From NCBI GenBank assembly GCA_028713995.1, contig JAQTNF010000032.1, positions 1 through 41,910 on the forward strand: 41,910 bases of DNA. The letters are read 5' to 3'. The notes under the pieces are model-generated. The model worked only from the letters and a program-made list of their open reading frames with translations, was not told the origin of the DNA and did no database searches. Below are positions 10,266 to 17,233 of this stretch, in pieces. The DNA comes from Deltaproteobacteria bacterium (GTDB lineage Bacteria; Myxococcota_A; Polyangia; JAAYKL01). The translations under genes were made by a program, and so were the position numbers. Every line of letters begins with the position of its first letter. The first letter of the stretch is position 1.

Positions 10266-10289
10266 GCCGCCACTTCGGCCGCCACTTCG
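10266..10289. repeat. 12-base tandem duplication
   Basis: The unit GCCGCCACTTCG occurs twice in tandem in the short spacer between the orphan gene and the nuclease-like gene. It is not linked to any recognised element. Confidence 0.8.
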
Positions 10290-10333
10290 GGCGCCCCCCT
10301 TGTTCCAGGCAGGAGCGCGTCGTATCTTGAGGC

Positions 10334-11173
10334 ATGGACGAGGCCGTCGACGCCCGAAGCGCGGCGCAACTCCACGCCACCGAACTCCACTGGGCGGCGT
10401 TGGAACTCTGGATGCACCTTGCCCAGCGCGAGGTGCGCCGCGTGGCCAATGAGCGCGATCGGCTCCTGGCCGAGTGGGATCGCCTGCTGCAGGACCTCGG
10501 GGGCGACCCGGCCCGGCACGTGTGGTCCCGATTCCGGCCGCTCCGGCTCTCTCGAGAGGAGGATTGGTCGGATTGGCTCGCCCACCTCCTGGAGCACTCG
10601 ACCACGGGGCGCTTCGCGCAGCGCCTTCTCGGGGACGCACTTCCGGGCGTGGACGACCTCGCTGCGCCGACCGTCGCGCGTGAGCAGCGCGTCAGCGAGG
10701 GCGATCGCCGAGCCGATCTCGTGATCACGTGGCGGAGCGGCGCGAGAACCCACATCGAGGTCAAGATCTGGGACGAGAGCTTCGAGAAGACGTTCGACAC
10801 GGCCGAGAAGCTGGAGTGCCAGGAGATGGTCGGCTCGGGGACGTTCACGCACTTCGTCCTCGTGCCGCCCGGCAACAGTGACACCTGGCGCACGGTGGCC
10901 GGGGCAGGGCGCCCGTCGAACGCTCCGGCGGTAGCCGAGCGCACCTGGTTCGACGTGGCCGTAGCGCTTCGTGCGGCGCTCCGGGATGGGGGCGAGGGGC
11001 TTCCCTGGCGGGTGTGGGCGTGGTCGTTCACGGGCGCGGTCGAGCAGGGGATCCTCGGCTGCCCGCGCATCCTGCGTCGAGAGGCAGGGGCCGAGGCGCA
11101 CGCGCCCCTGTCGTCGCTGGAACCGATGACGCAGCAGGTGGAGATCATGAGGAGAGCACAGGACCATGGTTAG
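10334..11173 (+). CDS. PD-(D/E)XK nuclease-superfamily protein
   Basis: This 279-residue protein has an N-terminal helical region (coiled-coil-like, NERDRLLAEWDRLLQDLG) and a nuclease-like core. EEDWSDWLAHLLEHS resembles the helix that opens this nuclease family. RRADLVITW carries Asp128, and HIEVKIWD carries Glu142 and Lys144, giving the D-x13-E-x-K spacing of PD-(D/E)XK enzymes. A helix with CQEM and a beta strand (HFVLVPPG) follow, as expected for the fold. Proteins of this kind occur in restriction and other defence loci, but the substrate is unknown. The stop overlaps the next gene by 8 bases, so the two form a translationally coupled unit. The ATG is preceded closely by TTGAGG, a weak ribosome-binding site. 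Confidence 0.75.
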   Translation: MDEAVDARSAAQLHATELHWAALELWMHLAQREVRRVANERDRLLAEWDRLLQDLGGDPARHVWSRFRPLRLSREEDWSDWLAHLLEHSTTGRFAQRLLGDALPGVDDLAAPTVAREQRVSEGDRRADLVITWRSGARTHIEVKIWDESFEKTFDTAEKLECQEMVGSGTFTHFVLVPPGNSDTWRTVAGAGRPSNAPAVAERTWFDVAVALRAALRDGGEGLPWRVWAWSFTGAVEQGILGCPRILRREAGAEAHAPLSSLEPMTQQVEIMRRAQDHG

Positions 11174-11657
11174 GCAGGACGACCTGTTCTTCCGGGAGGG
11201 GCTCCGCCTCTTCGCCGAGGCCCGGAGCACGTTGGTACACTTCCAGAGCCTCGCGGAGGGGCGCATCCGGGACGTACTGATGCGGCTGCGGGACTGGGGC
11301 AAGTTCCGCCCCGCGAGCACACCGATCTCGGTCAAGACGGGCACCTACAGCAACGCCATCGAGGGCACCTGGATCAACGGTGTGATCTCGGGCCGCGACA
11401 GCGCCGGGAACGGACTTGCGCTTGTGCTGGGGATCTCCTGGGACTGGCCTCTGTTGGAGCCGCTTATCGTGTACGGCGGTTTCTCGGGCACGGGATCGAA
11501 GGGCATCCTGCCGACGAGCCCTGACCCGGCTCGGCCCCGGATCAAGGTGACGCCGCAGGCCCAGTGGCCGCGCCTGTACGTCGTGCCCGAGGCCGAGCCG
11601 GACATCACCGCAGACCTGGAACTCGTGATCGGCGAGATCCTGCGGTACGTCCGGTAG
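11166..11657 (+). CDS. Hypothetical partner of the PD-(D/E)XK protein
   Basis: The 163-residue product begins MVRQDDLFFREGLRLFAEAR and is not recognised. It has a helical N-terminus followed by a strand-rich domain (GTYSNAIEGTWINGVISG, LALVLGISWDWPLLEPLIVY) and ends LELVIGEILRYVR. No membrane segment, metal motif or DNA-binding motif is obvious. The start lies within the last codons of the nuclease-like gene, so the two proteins probably act together; an immunity or specificity subunit is one possibility, without direct support. Confidence 0.65.
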   Translation: MVRQDDLFFREGLRLFAEARSTLVHFQSLAEGRIRDVLMRLRDWGKFRPASTPISVKTGTYSNAIEGTWINGVISGRDSAGNGLALVLGISWDWPLLEPLIVYGGFSGTGSKGILPTSPDPARPRIKVTPQAQWPRLYVVPEAEPDITADLELVIGEILRYVR

Positions 11658-11748
11658 CGCGAAGGAGCGCTCATCCCGATGGCGAACACAGTGCTGGGCG
11701 GTGGTTGACGACGAACGCAGCGAGAGCGCGGTGCTTGGCGAGGGGTTC

Positions 11749-11836
11749 GTGATCACAAACGCCCACTTCATCCTGTACGTGGTGGACCAGCAGCGCAGCG
11801 CGCAATTCTACGCCAGCGCGCTGGGCATCCCCGCGC
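11749..11836 (+). pseudogene. 5' fragment of a glyoxalase/VOC-family gene
   Basis: From a GTG at 11749, preceded by GCGAGGGG, the frame encodes [20 protein letters not shown] and then [10 protein letters not shown]. This is the classic first beta strand and helix of vicinal-oxygen-chelate (glyoxalase/bleomycin-resistance) proteins. The coding homology stops at 11836, where groEL sequence begins in another frame. The rest of the gene (roughly 100 codons) is absent from the window. Confidence 0.7.
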
Positions 11837-12571
<735 letters not shown>

Positions 12572-12580
12572 CCCGCTCCC

Positions 12581-12608
12581 TTGATCCCCGGCCCTCCCCT
12601 GCTATCAT
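12581..12608 (+). promoter_or_regulatory. Promoter of the candidate selenoprotein gene, leaderless layout
   Basis: TTGATC (12581-12586) is followed after 16 bases by TATCAT (12603-12608), with TG one base before the -10 (TGCTATCAT). The ATG lies only 6 bases after the -10, so transcription would start at or next to the first codon. Confidence 0.55.
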
Positions 12609-12614
12609 CCATAC

Positions 12615-12830
12615 ATGGACCCTTCACGGAAAAGACGCCTCTCGTTCACCCTGGGCCTTGGGATCCTCGGCGCGGGCGCGGGGGGGGCCCTGGCCTTCCT
12701 CCTGAGGCAAACGGGCGCCTCGTGAAACATCCTCTGTTCGCCGGTGGTCACCGGCCTCCTGGGGGCGTGGATCGGCGGCTCCGTGGGCTCTGATCTGGGC
12801 CTGCGCTTCGGCGTCAAGCCGCGCGACTGA
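12615..12830 (+). CDS. Small membrane protein with in-frame TGA, candidate selenoprotein
   Basis: From the ATG at 12615 the frame encodes 36 residues (MDPSRKRRLSFTLGLGILGA, then GAGGALAFLLRQTGAS), a TGA at 12723-12725, and 34 further residues (NILCSPVVTGLLGAWIGG, then SVGSDLGLRFGVKPRD) up to a TGA at 12828-12830. Read through, it is a two-helix membrane hairpin in which the TGA residue and a cysteine four residues later sit in the loop (U-N-I-L-C). The second helix resembles, from memory, small redox proteins of the DUF6132 type, which carry two cysteines before a Gly-rich helix. A hairpin with a GGUC loop lies 20 bases after the TGA (see next entry). If selenocysteine is not inserted, this would be a nonsense-mutated pseudogene. 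No homologue comparison was possible. Confidence 0.55.
12740..12755 (+). promoter_or_regulatory. SECIS-like hairpin after the in-frame TGA
   Basis: GCCGGT (12740-12745) and ACCGGC (12750-12755) form a perfect 6-bp stem closing a GGTC loop. The loop starts 20 bases after the TGA. Bacterial SECIS elements have a small apical loop with an early G, 16-37 bases after the UGA. The E. coli fdhF element, as remembered, also has a GGUC loop, about 18 bases after its UGA. Chance occurrence in GC-rich DNA cannot be excluded. Confidence 0.5.
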
Positions 12831-12833
12831 CGA
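12801..12833. repeat. Left copy of a 33-bp repeat flanking the diguanylate cyclase gene
   Basis: This stretch matches 14083-14115 at 31 of 33 bases, with an exact 20-bp core at 12814-12833. Similarity continues weakly for about 12 more bases with a 3-base gap. It contains the C-terminal codons (LRFGVKPRD) of the candidate selenoprotein. Read on the minus strand it spells the last codons (VVSRAA) of the J-domain protein encoded further right. Confidence 0.85.
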
Positions 12834-12883
12834 CGAGGGGCTCGGCGGTCGACAGATCCCTCGAAAGGGATTAGGTAGAAACC

Positions 12884-14062
12884 ATGAATTCCGACGCCGC
12901 GCCCCTGCTGCACGTCGAGACCCTGTTGATCGTCTACCTGATGGTGGCGGTGCTGATGCTGGGGGTCATCGTCGGCGGCGCCTGGCAGGCGCGCGGGCGT
13001 CACGGTTTGTGGTTCTGGAGCGGTGCGTTCGCCGCGGTGGCGCTTTCGCAGGTGCTGCGCCACCTCATCGTGTGGTTCGACGGCCCGGCGCCGCTGTATA
13101 CCATCGGCCATGTTGGCGGCGTCGTATCGGACGCACTCGTGCTGCTGGGCGTGCGCGCGTTCCTCGGCCTGCGGTTGCGCTGGCTGCCGGTGCTGGTGTT
13201 CACAGTCCTGGCGGCGCTGGTCTCGGCCGCAACGGTGGCGTTTGGCATGCGACTGTGGATCTCGCTGTCGTGCTCCTTGCTTGCCGGCGGTCTGTTGTGC
13301 CTCCTGGCGTTGCTGCCGGTGGCGCGCGCCTGGCGCAGCGAGGGAGGCTTTCCACTGTCCTTGATGGTCACGGACTTGGGATTGTCGGTGCCTGTGAATT
13401 GGCTGCGCGCGGTGATGGTGATCCCTGGCATCAGCGGCTCGTACGCGCAGGCCACGCAGGCCAATGCGCTGTGGCTCATGGTCTTCATCGCCCTGCTGTT
13501 GCTGCAGGGTTTTGCCTTGCTGCTGCTGATCAACTCTCGATTGCAGCAGAAGATCCTGTCTCTGGTCGAGGTCGACCCGCTGACCGGCCTGCTCAACCGC
13601 CGCGGGCTCGAGAACCGCATCGCCCGGCTGCTGCACCGCGCCGAGGGCTCGCCGCATGGCCTGACCATGGCCGCCGCCATGGTGGATATCGACCACTTCA
13701 AGAACGCCAACGACCGGCACGGCCATGCTGTCGGCGACGAGGTGCTTTGCGACCTCGGCCGTCGGTTGCAGTTGCAGGTGCGGCCCAACGACCTGGCGGT
13801 GCGCCTGGGCGGCGAGGAGTTCGCGGTGGTCTGGTTCGATGTGAATGCCGAGATGGTTCGCGGCATGGCCGAGCGGCTGCGCCAGGCCGTGGAGGGCGAG
13901 CCGTTTCAGACCGAGGCCGGTGACCTGCGCGTGTCGGTCAGCGTCGGCGTGGCCGCGCAAGGCCTGCCCCGAGAGTCGCTCGACTCCTTGTTGCGGCGCG
14001 CCGATGTCGCACTTTATGAGGCCAAGCGCGCCGGCCGCAACCGGGTGGTGCAGGCCCCATGA
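12884..14062 (+). CDS. Membrane-anchored diguanylate cyclase
   Basis: This 392-residue protein has an N-terminal membrane domain of about six or seven helices (residues 10-225; for example VYLMVAVLMLGVIVGGAW and LWLMVFIALLLLQGFALLLL) and a C-terminal GGDEF domain. The active-site motif is GGEEF at residues 309-313. A product-binding I-site, RPND, lies five residues before it, so the enzyme should make cyclic di-GMP from two GTP and be feedback inhibited. DPLTGLLNRRGLE marks the start of the domain. Codon use is rich in TTG and CTG and less extreme in GC than the neighbours, which suggests transfer, perhaps from a betaproteobacterium (inference). The gene lies between two copies of a 33-bp repeat. 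Confidence 0.93.
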   Translation: MNSDAAPLLHVETLLIVYLMVAVLMLGVIVGGAWQARGRHGLWFWSGAFAAVALSQVLRHLIVWFDGPAPLYTIGHVGGVVSDALVLLGVRAFLGLRLRWLPVLVFTVLAALVSAATVAFGMRLWISLSCSLLAGGLLCLLALLPVARAWRSEGGFPLSLMVTDLGLSVPVNWLRAVMVIPGISGSYAQATQANALWLMVFIALLLLQGFALLLLINSRLQQKILSLVEVDPLTGLLNRRGLENRIARLLHRAEGSPHGLTMAAAMVDIDHFKNANDRHGHAVGDEVLCDLGRRLQLQVRPNDLAVRLGGEEFAVVWFDVNAEMVRGMAERLRQAVEGEPFQTEAGDLRVSVSVGVAAQGLPRESLDSLLRRADVALYEAKRAGRNRVVQAP

Positions 14063-14082
14063 GCGGGCTGGGTCTGCTGACG

Positions 14083-14115
14083 CTGCGCTCCGGCTTCAAG
14101 CCGCGCGACTGACGA
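14083..14115. repeat. Right copy of the 33-bp repeat flanking the diguanylate cyclase gene
   Basis: This is the partner of 12801-12833, with two mismatches. It contains the stop and last codons of the leftward J-domain gene (minus-strand IVSRAA and stop). On the plus strand it still spells LTLRSGFKPRD and stop, a close echo of the C-terminus of the small membrane protein. Confidence 0.85.
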
Positions 14116-15163
14116 TGGCGAGGAGCTCGACCCGGACGGCGGACAACGGAGAGAGGGCGAGCGCCTTGACGGCGAAGGACCTTGCGCGCGCGAGATCGCC
14201 TCTGCCCTGGGCAGAGCGCGCCGCCATGAGCAGCGAGTCGATGTCGTCGCGCCTGGGCGCCGCGCGTCTCACCACCTTCACCCTCCCGATGACCACGGGC
14301 CGCTTGCGGCGCGAGCGCTTCAGCCGATCGTAAGCCGCGCTGACCGAGGCGTAGGCGCTGCCCGCAAGGGCCGCGTCGGCGGCCGGCATGCCCGCGAGAC
14401 GATCCGGGTGGAGGGCGAGGGAGAGCCGGCGAAACGCCTGGTCCACCTCGGGCTCCAAGGCGTCGGGCGCCACGCGCAGAAGCACGTGATCCGGAGCGCC
14501 GGCTCGCAGGGCGCGGACCACGCGCACGGCGTCGGTGACACGCGGGAGGAACCCCGGCTCCCACTCCTGCCCCCACAGGCCGAGGAGGTTCAAGGCCACG
14601 ACAAGCGCGCCCGCGTGACCGGGCTCGAGGCCGCGTTTCCACAGGATGAGCGGGACCGGCGTGGGTCGCGCGAGCCGCGTGAGGAAGGCCTTCTCGTCGG
14701 CCGCGAGGGGCAGGCGCCTCGTCTCGGCAAGAGCGCGCTCGTCGAGCCGCAAGGTGTTCACCGGGATGCGCTCCGCGAGCTTGCGCGGATCAAACAGCTC
14801 GCGCCTGCGCGTCACGCCGTCCACGACCGCCGCGGCAGGATCAACGTGCGGCCCGGATGCGATCGCGATCTCGTTCGGGGTCCAGATCACGTGGGGCCGC
14901 GCAAGGCTGAACAGGGCCCGCACGCGCTCGCGCAGGGGCGAATCCGTCCGTGGCCCGCTGCGCGGCAAGGCCCCGTCCGAGGCGTCCATCGCCACGACCT
15001 CGGCGATGGAGCCCGCAAGAAACCGGATGACGTGCCTGGATCCCTGGTCCTTGACCTCGATCTCGCCGCTACGCCCGAGCTTGCGGGCCTCTGCGAGCGC
15101 GGCGCCGAGCATCAGCAGGCCCGAGGCCGGATCGCGCCGTTCGATGGCGGGAAAGTTGTTCAT
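14096..15163 (-). CDS. DUF4388-like/J-domain protein
   Basis: The 355-residue protein begins MNNFPAIERRDPASGLLMLG. The first 110 residues (GEIEVKDQGSRHVIRFLAG) resemble the DUF4388/PATAN module that is abundant in myxobacteria. A J domain follows at about residues 226-287, with HPD at 252-254 and a final helix SAAYDRLKRSRRKR. A C-terminal helical repeat ends AARSAQGRGDLARARSFAVK. It probably recruits DnaK in a signalling setting; the partner is unknown. The start was chosen at MNNF. Upstream there is no Shine-Dalgarno sequence but TACAGT lies 8 bases before the ATG, as in other leaderless candidates here. The last codons lie within the 33-bp repeat. Confidence 0.8.
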   Translation of the reverse strand: MNNFPAIERRDPASGLLMLGAALAEARKLGRSGEIEVKDQGSRHVIRFLAGSIAEVVAMDASDGALPRSGPRTDSPLRERVRALFSLARPHVIWTPNEIAIASGPHVDPAAAVVDGVTRRRELFDPRKLAERIPVNTLRLDERALAETRRLPLAADEKAFLTRLARPTPVPLILWKRGLEPGHAGALVVALNLLGLWGQEWEPGFLPRVTDAVRVVRALRAGAPDHVLLRVAPDALEPEVDQAFRRLSLALHPDRLAGMPAADAALAGSAYASVSAAYDRLKRSRRKRPVVIGRVKVVRRAAPRRDDIDSLLMAARSAQGRGDLARARSFAVKALALSPLSAVRVELLAIVSRAA

Positions 15164-15171
15164 TGACCACA

Positions 15172-15177
15172 ACTGTA
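15172..15177 (-). promoter_or_regulatory. -10-like element close to the J-domain gene start
   Basis: On the minus strand TACAGT ends 8 bases before the ATG at 15163. No ribosome-binding site lies between, consistent with a leaderless or nearly leaderless transcript. Confidence 0.35.
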
Positions 15178-15237
15178 GGGGCGTGCCAGGCCAGAGCGCA
15201 ACTTCCTGGCCTCCGGTGGTTTTCACGCGCGGGGGCG

Positions 15238-15630
15238 TTACGCCTTCAGGACCGGAAGGAGCTCATGGGCAAAGGCCGTCGCCCGCTCGAGGATGGGCGC
15301 TGCGGCTCCCTCGTCGAGGCCCACCTTAATCCTGAGCGCTTCGAGGAGCTCGAGCTCCTCGGGGCTCTGCTCACCGTCGATGAACGTGAGGATCGTGGCC
15401 TGCTGCAGCACGAGCTCCGCGTCGCTCCGGATGAGCCCGGCCGTGTCGACGTCCTCGAACGAGCGCGGCTTCATGGCCCACTTGCGGATCTCGTCGCCTT
15501 CCTCGGGCTCCGCGCCGAAGGCGTCGATCATGGCCTCGACCACCTCCATCTCCTCCGCCGCGACCCGGCCGTCCGCCCAGGCCATGGCTACGAGCAGCTT
15601 GAGACACGTTTTCTTGTCGTCGCTCAGCAT
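15238..15630 (-). CDS. TerB-like protein
   Basis: The 130-residue product begins MLSDDKKTCLKLLVAMAWAD and has the TerB-type all-helical pattern: 'AMAWADGRVAAEEMEVVEAM' with an acidic AWADG loop near the start, and a second acidic segment TFIDGEQSPEELELLEALR. TerB-like domains are associated with tellurite resistance and membrane stress systems, but stand-alone copies have no settled role. No ter operon partners are near. GAGGAGGGG directly upstream of the ATG supports the start. A larger open frame continuing to 16224 is an artefact of the repeat region of the divergent gene. Confidence 0.75.
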   Translation of the reverse strand: MLSDDKKTCLKLLVAMAWADGRVAAEEMEVVEAMIDAFGAEPEEGDEIRKWAMKPRSFEDVDTAGLIRSDAELVLQQATILTFIDGEQSPEELELLEALRIKVGLDEGAAAPILERATAFAHELLPVLKA

Positions 15631-15719
15631 CGTCCCCTCCTCAAGTTGGAGAACCCATTGTGGCCGACGGGCCCCAGCCTCGCAATTCGTCAAATTCGAA
15701 TGATGCGCGGTCCACGAGA

Positions 15720-15728
15720 TGATATATT
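15720..15728 (+). promoter_or_regulatory. Extended -10 promoter of the LamG lipoprotein gene
   Basis: TGATATATT gives an extended -10 (TG, one base, TATATT) in an AT-rich pocket about 57 bases before the lipoprotein start. No good -35 hexamer is visible. The surrounding spacer (15631-15784) holds nothing else that can be named. Confidence 0.5.
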
Positions 15729-15784
15729 CTTTTCTTACGCATGGAATCTGTTTTTCACGGGAGCAGTCCCGAATGGAGGCGCAT

Positions 15785-16861
15785 ATGAAGCTCTTTACAA
15801 CAATCTTGCTCGTAACGGGATTGGCCTGCTGCGTGTTCGGGTGCGGCTCGGCGCCGAGCGGAGATGATGCCGGGAGCACGGACACGCAGGCCTGCAAACC
15901 CGGGGAGGTGAAGTGGTGCCCGTGCGTGAGCGGCGGCGACGGGCAGCAGAGCTGCAAGTCCGACGGCAGCGGGTACTGGCAGTGCGAGTGCGACACGGGC
16001 GGCGACGCGGATGCCGACGCGGATACCGATACCGACGCGGACTCGGACACCGACACAGACGCGGACACGGACACGGATGCAGATGCCGACAGCGACGCTG
16101 ACACCGACACAGACGCGGACACGGATGCAGATGCCGACAGCGACGCTGACACCGACACAGACGCGGACACGGACACGGACACGGACACCGATTCGGACTC
16201 GGACGGCGACACGGACACAAACAACTACGCGCTCAGGTTCGACGGCAGCGGCGACTACGTGCAGATTCCGTCCAACGCGGCCCTTGATTTGGCCGCGAAG
16301 TGGACGGTCGAGGCCTGGTACACAGTTGACGACACGACCTCCACGGGCCCCATCATCCGCAAGGGCGCCAACGCAGTGGCCACGAGCGCCTACTGCATCT
16401 ACCCCGTGTACAATTCCACGACCAACCCGCACGGCGCCTTCACGTACGACAGCGTCCTGAACGCTTACATGGTCGACTCGACCGTGGCCGCGACCGCCGC
16501 AGTCTGGCACCACGTCGCCATGCAGCACGACGGCGCGAACCTGAAGATGTACCTGGACGGTGCGCTCGCCGGCACCACGGCCGCGTCCGGCGCCACGGCC
16601 TACGCGAACACCGCGCTCCTCATCATCGGCGCCAATCTGCACATCACCAGTCTGACGTACCACAAAGGCCTCATCGACGAGGTGCGCATCTCCAAGGTGG
16701 CCCGCTACAGCGGCAGCTTCACGCCGCCGAAGAAGCTTGCCAAGGACGCGAGCACCGTGGCGCTCTGGCGTTTCGACGAGGGCTCGGGCACGACCGTGAC
16801 CGACGAGGTGAACGGGCTCGTGGGCACGCTCCACGGCGACACGGCCTTCGAGGTGCGCTGA
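15785..16861 (+). CDS. Aspartate-rich lipoprotein with LamG-like domain
   Basis: This 358-residue protein starts MKLFTTILLVTGLACCVFGC; the lipobox is probably VFGC (Cys20), though Cys15 is also possible. A Cys-rich segment (CKPGEVKWCPCVSGGDGQQ) follows. Residues about 73-144 are a low-complexity Asp-Thr-Ala-Ser repeat of the DADTDTD type, likely an extended, calcium-binding or spacer region outside the cell. The C-terminal 210 residues form a concanavalin/LamG-like domain, from ALRFDGSGDYVQIP to VALWRFDEGSGTTVTDEVNG. Such domains bind glycans or proteins, so a surface role is likely. GGAGG before the ATG fixes the start. This lipoprotein design is common in myxobacterial relatives. Confidence 0.88.
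   Translation: MKLFTTILLVTGLACCVFGCGSAPSGDDAGSTDTQACKPGEVKWCPCVSGGDGQQSCKSDGSGYWQCECDTGGDADADADTDTDADSDTDTDADTDTDADADSDADTDTDADTDADADSDADTDTDADTDTDTDTDSDSDGDTDTNNYALRFDGSGDYVQIPSNAALDLAAKWTVEAWYTVDDTTSTGPIIRKGANAVATSAYCIYPVYNSTTNPHGAFTYDSVLNAYMVDSTVAATAAVWHHVAMQHDGANLKMYLDGALAGTTAASGATAYANTALLIIGANLHITSLTYHKGLIDEVRISKVARYSGSFTPPKKLAKDASTVALWRFDEGSGTTVTDEVNGLVGTLHGDTAFEVR
16073..16168 (+). repeat. Two perfect 48-bp tandem copies in the Asp-rich region
   Basis: Positions 16073-16120 and 16121-16168 are identical 48-base units encoding 16 residues each, inside a longer run of GACACGG-type hexamers (about 16000-16216). Perfect identity suggests recent slippage or expansion. Confidence 0.9.
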
Positions 16862-16906
16862 ACCTCGGGCGTTTGAATCTCTAAGCTGGTGGAGAAGCGG
16901 CGGTCT

Positions 16907-17026
16907 TCAGTGCGGCAAGCCGGACATGCGCAGTTTGCTCTTGCGGATCTTCTTTTTGAGCTTAGCCTTCTTGCGGACACTGCGCTTGCGATCGTGCTTC
17001 ACGTTCCGCTTTCGATGAATATACAT
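16907..17026 (-). CDS. 39-residue, very basic small protein
   Basis: A minus-strand frame encodes MYIHRKRNVKHDRKRSVRKK followed by AKLKKKIRKSKLRMSGLPH. Eighteen of 39 residues are Lys or Arg and three are His. GAGGAGGA lies 5 bases before the ATG, a strong ribosome-binding site that argues for real translation. It is not one of the small ribosomal proteins I can recognise (L34, L36, Thx). A role in RNA or nucleoid binding is an inference from charge alone. It lies alone, convergent with the lipoprotein gene, in an otherwise gene-free 370-base spacer. Confidence 0.6.
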   Translation of the reverse strand: MYIHRKRNVKHDRKRSVRKKAKLKKKIRKSKLRMSGLPH

Positions 17027-17142
17027 GCCATCCTCCTCGCTCGGGCGCGCCTCAATCCCTTGCGCGCGGACCCAAACCCATACCCGGTCCGATCCCGCGT
17101 GTCAACTCGGCGCCTTGTTCCGCAATCTTCATCAACCGGTTC

Positions 17143-17170
17143 TTGACATGTTTATGAGAGCCTGTATCGT
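17143..17170 (+). promoter_or_regulatory. Promoter of the outer-membrane protein gene
   Basis: TTGACA (17143-17148) and TATCGT (17165-17170) are separated by 16 bases. A leader of about 60 bases follows before the ATG at 17234. Confidence 0.55.
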
Positions 17171-17233
17171 CTTGAACTTGTCGGCTGCAACAGGCGCCAA
17201 CGATGCCGCAACGCGGCTCGAAAGGAGCAATCA

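Noticed and set aside
9619-11344. Two long minus-strand frames (about 500 codons each) opposite the accessory genes
   Set aside because: They lie opposite plus-strand genes with recognisable nuclease motifs and overlaps typical of operons. The antisense products are low-complexity Arg/Ser/Pro sequences.
12723-12725. The TGA as a simple stop of a 36-residue protein
   Set aside because: Not excluded, but less likely: the next 34 codons continue as a plausible second membrane helix with normal codon use to a second stop, and a SECIS-like hairpin sits at the right distance.
15631-16224. Ser/Val-repeat protein read leftward through the Asp-rich repeat, joined to the TerB-like gene
   Set aside because: It is the antisense of the GACACGG repeats. 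The TerB-like gene has its own ATG with a strong ribosome-binding site at 15630.
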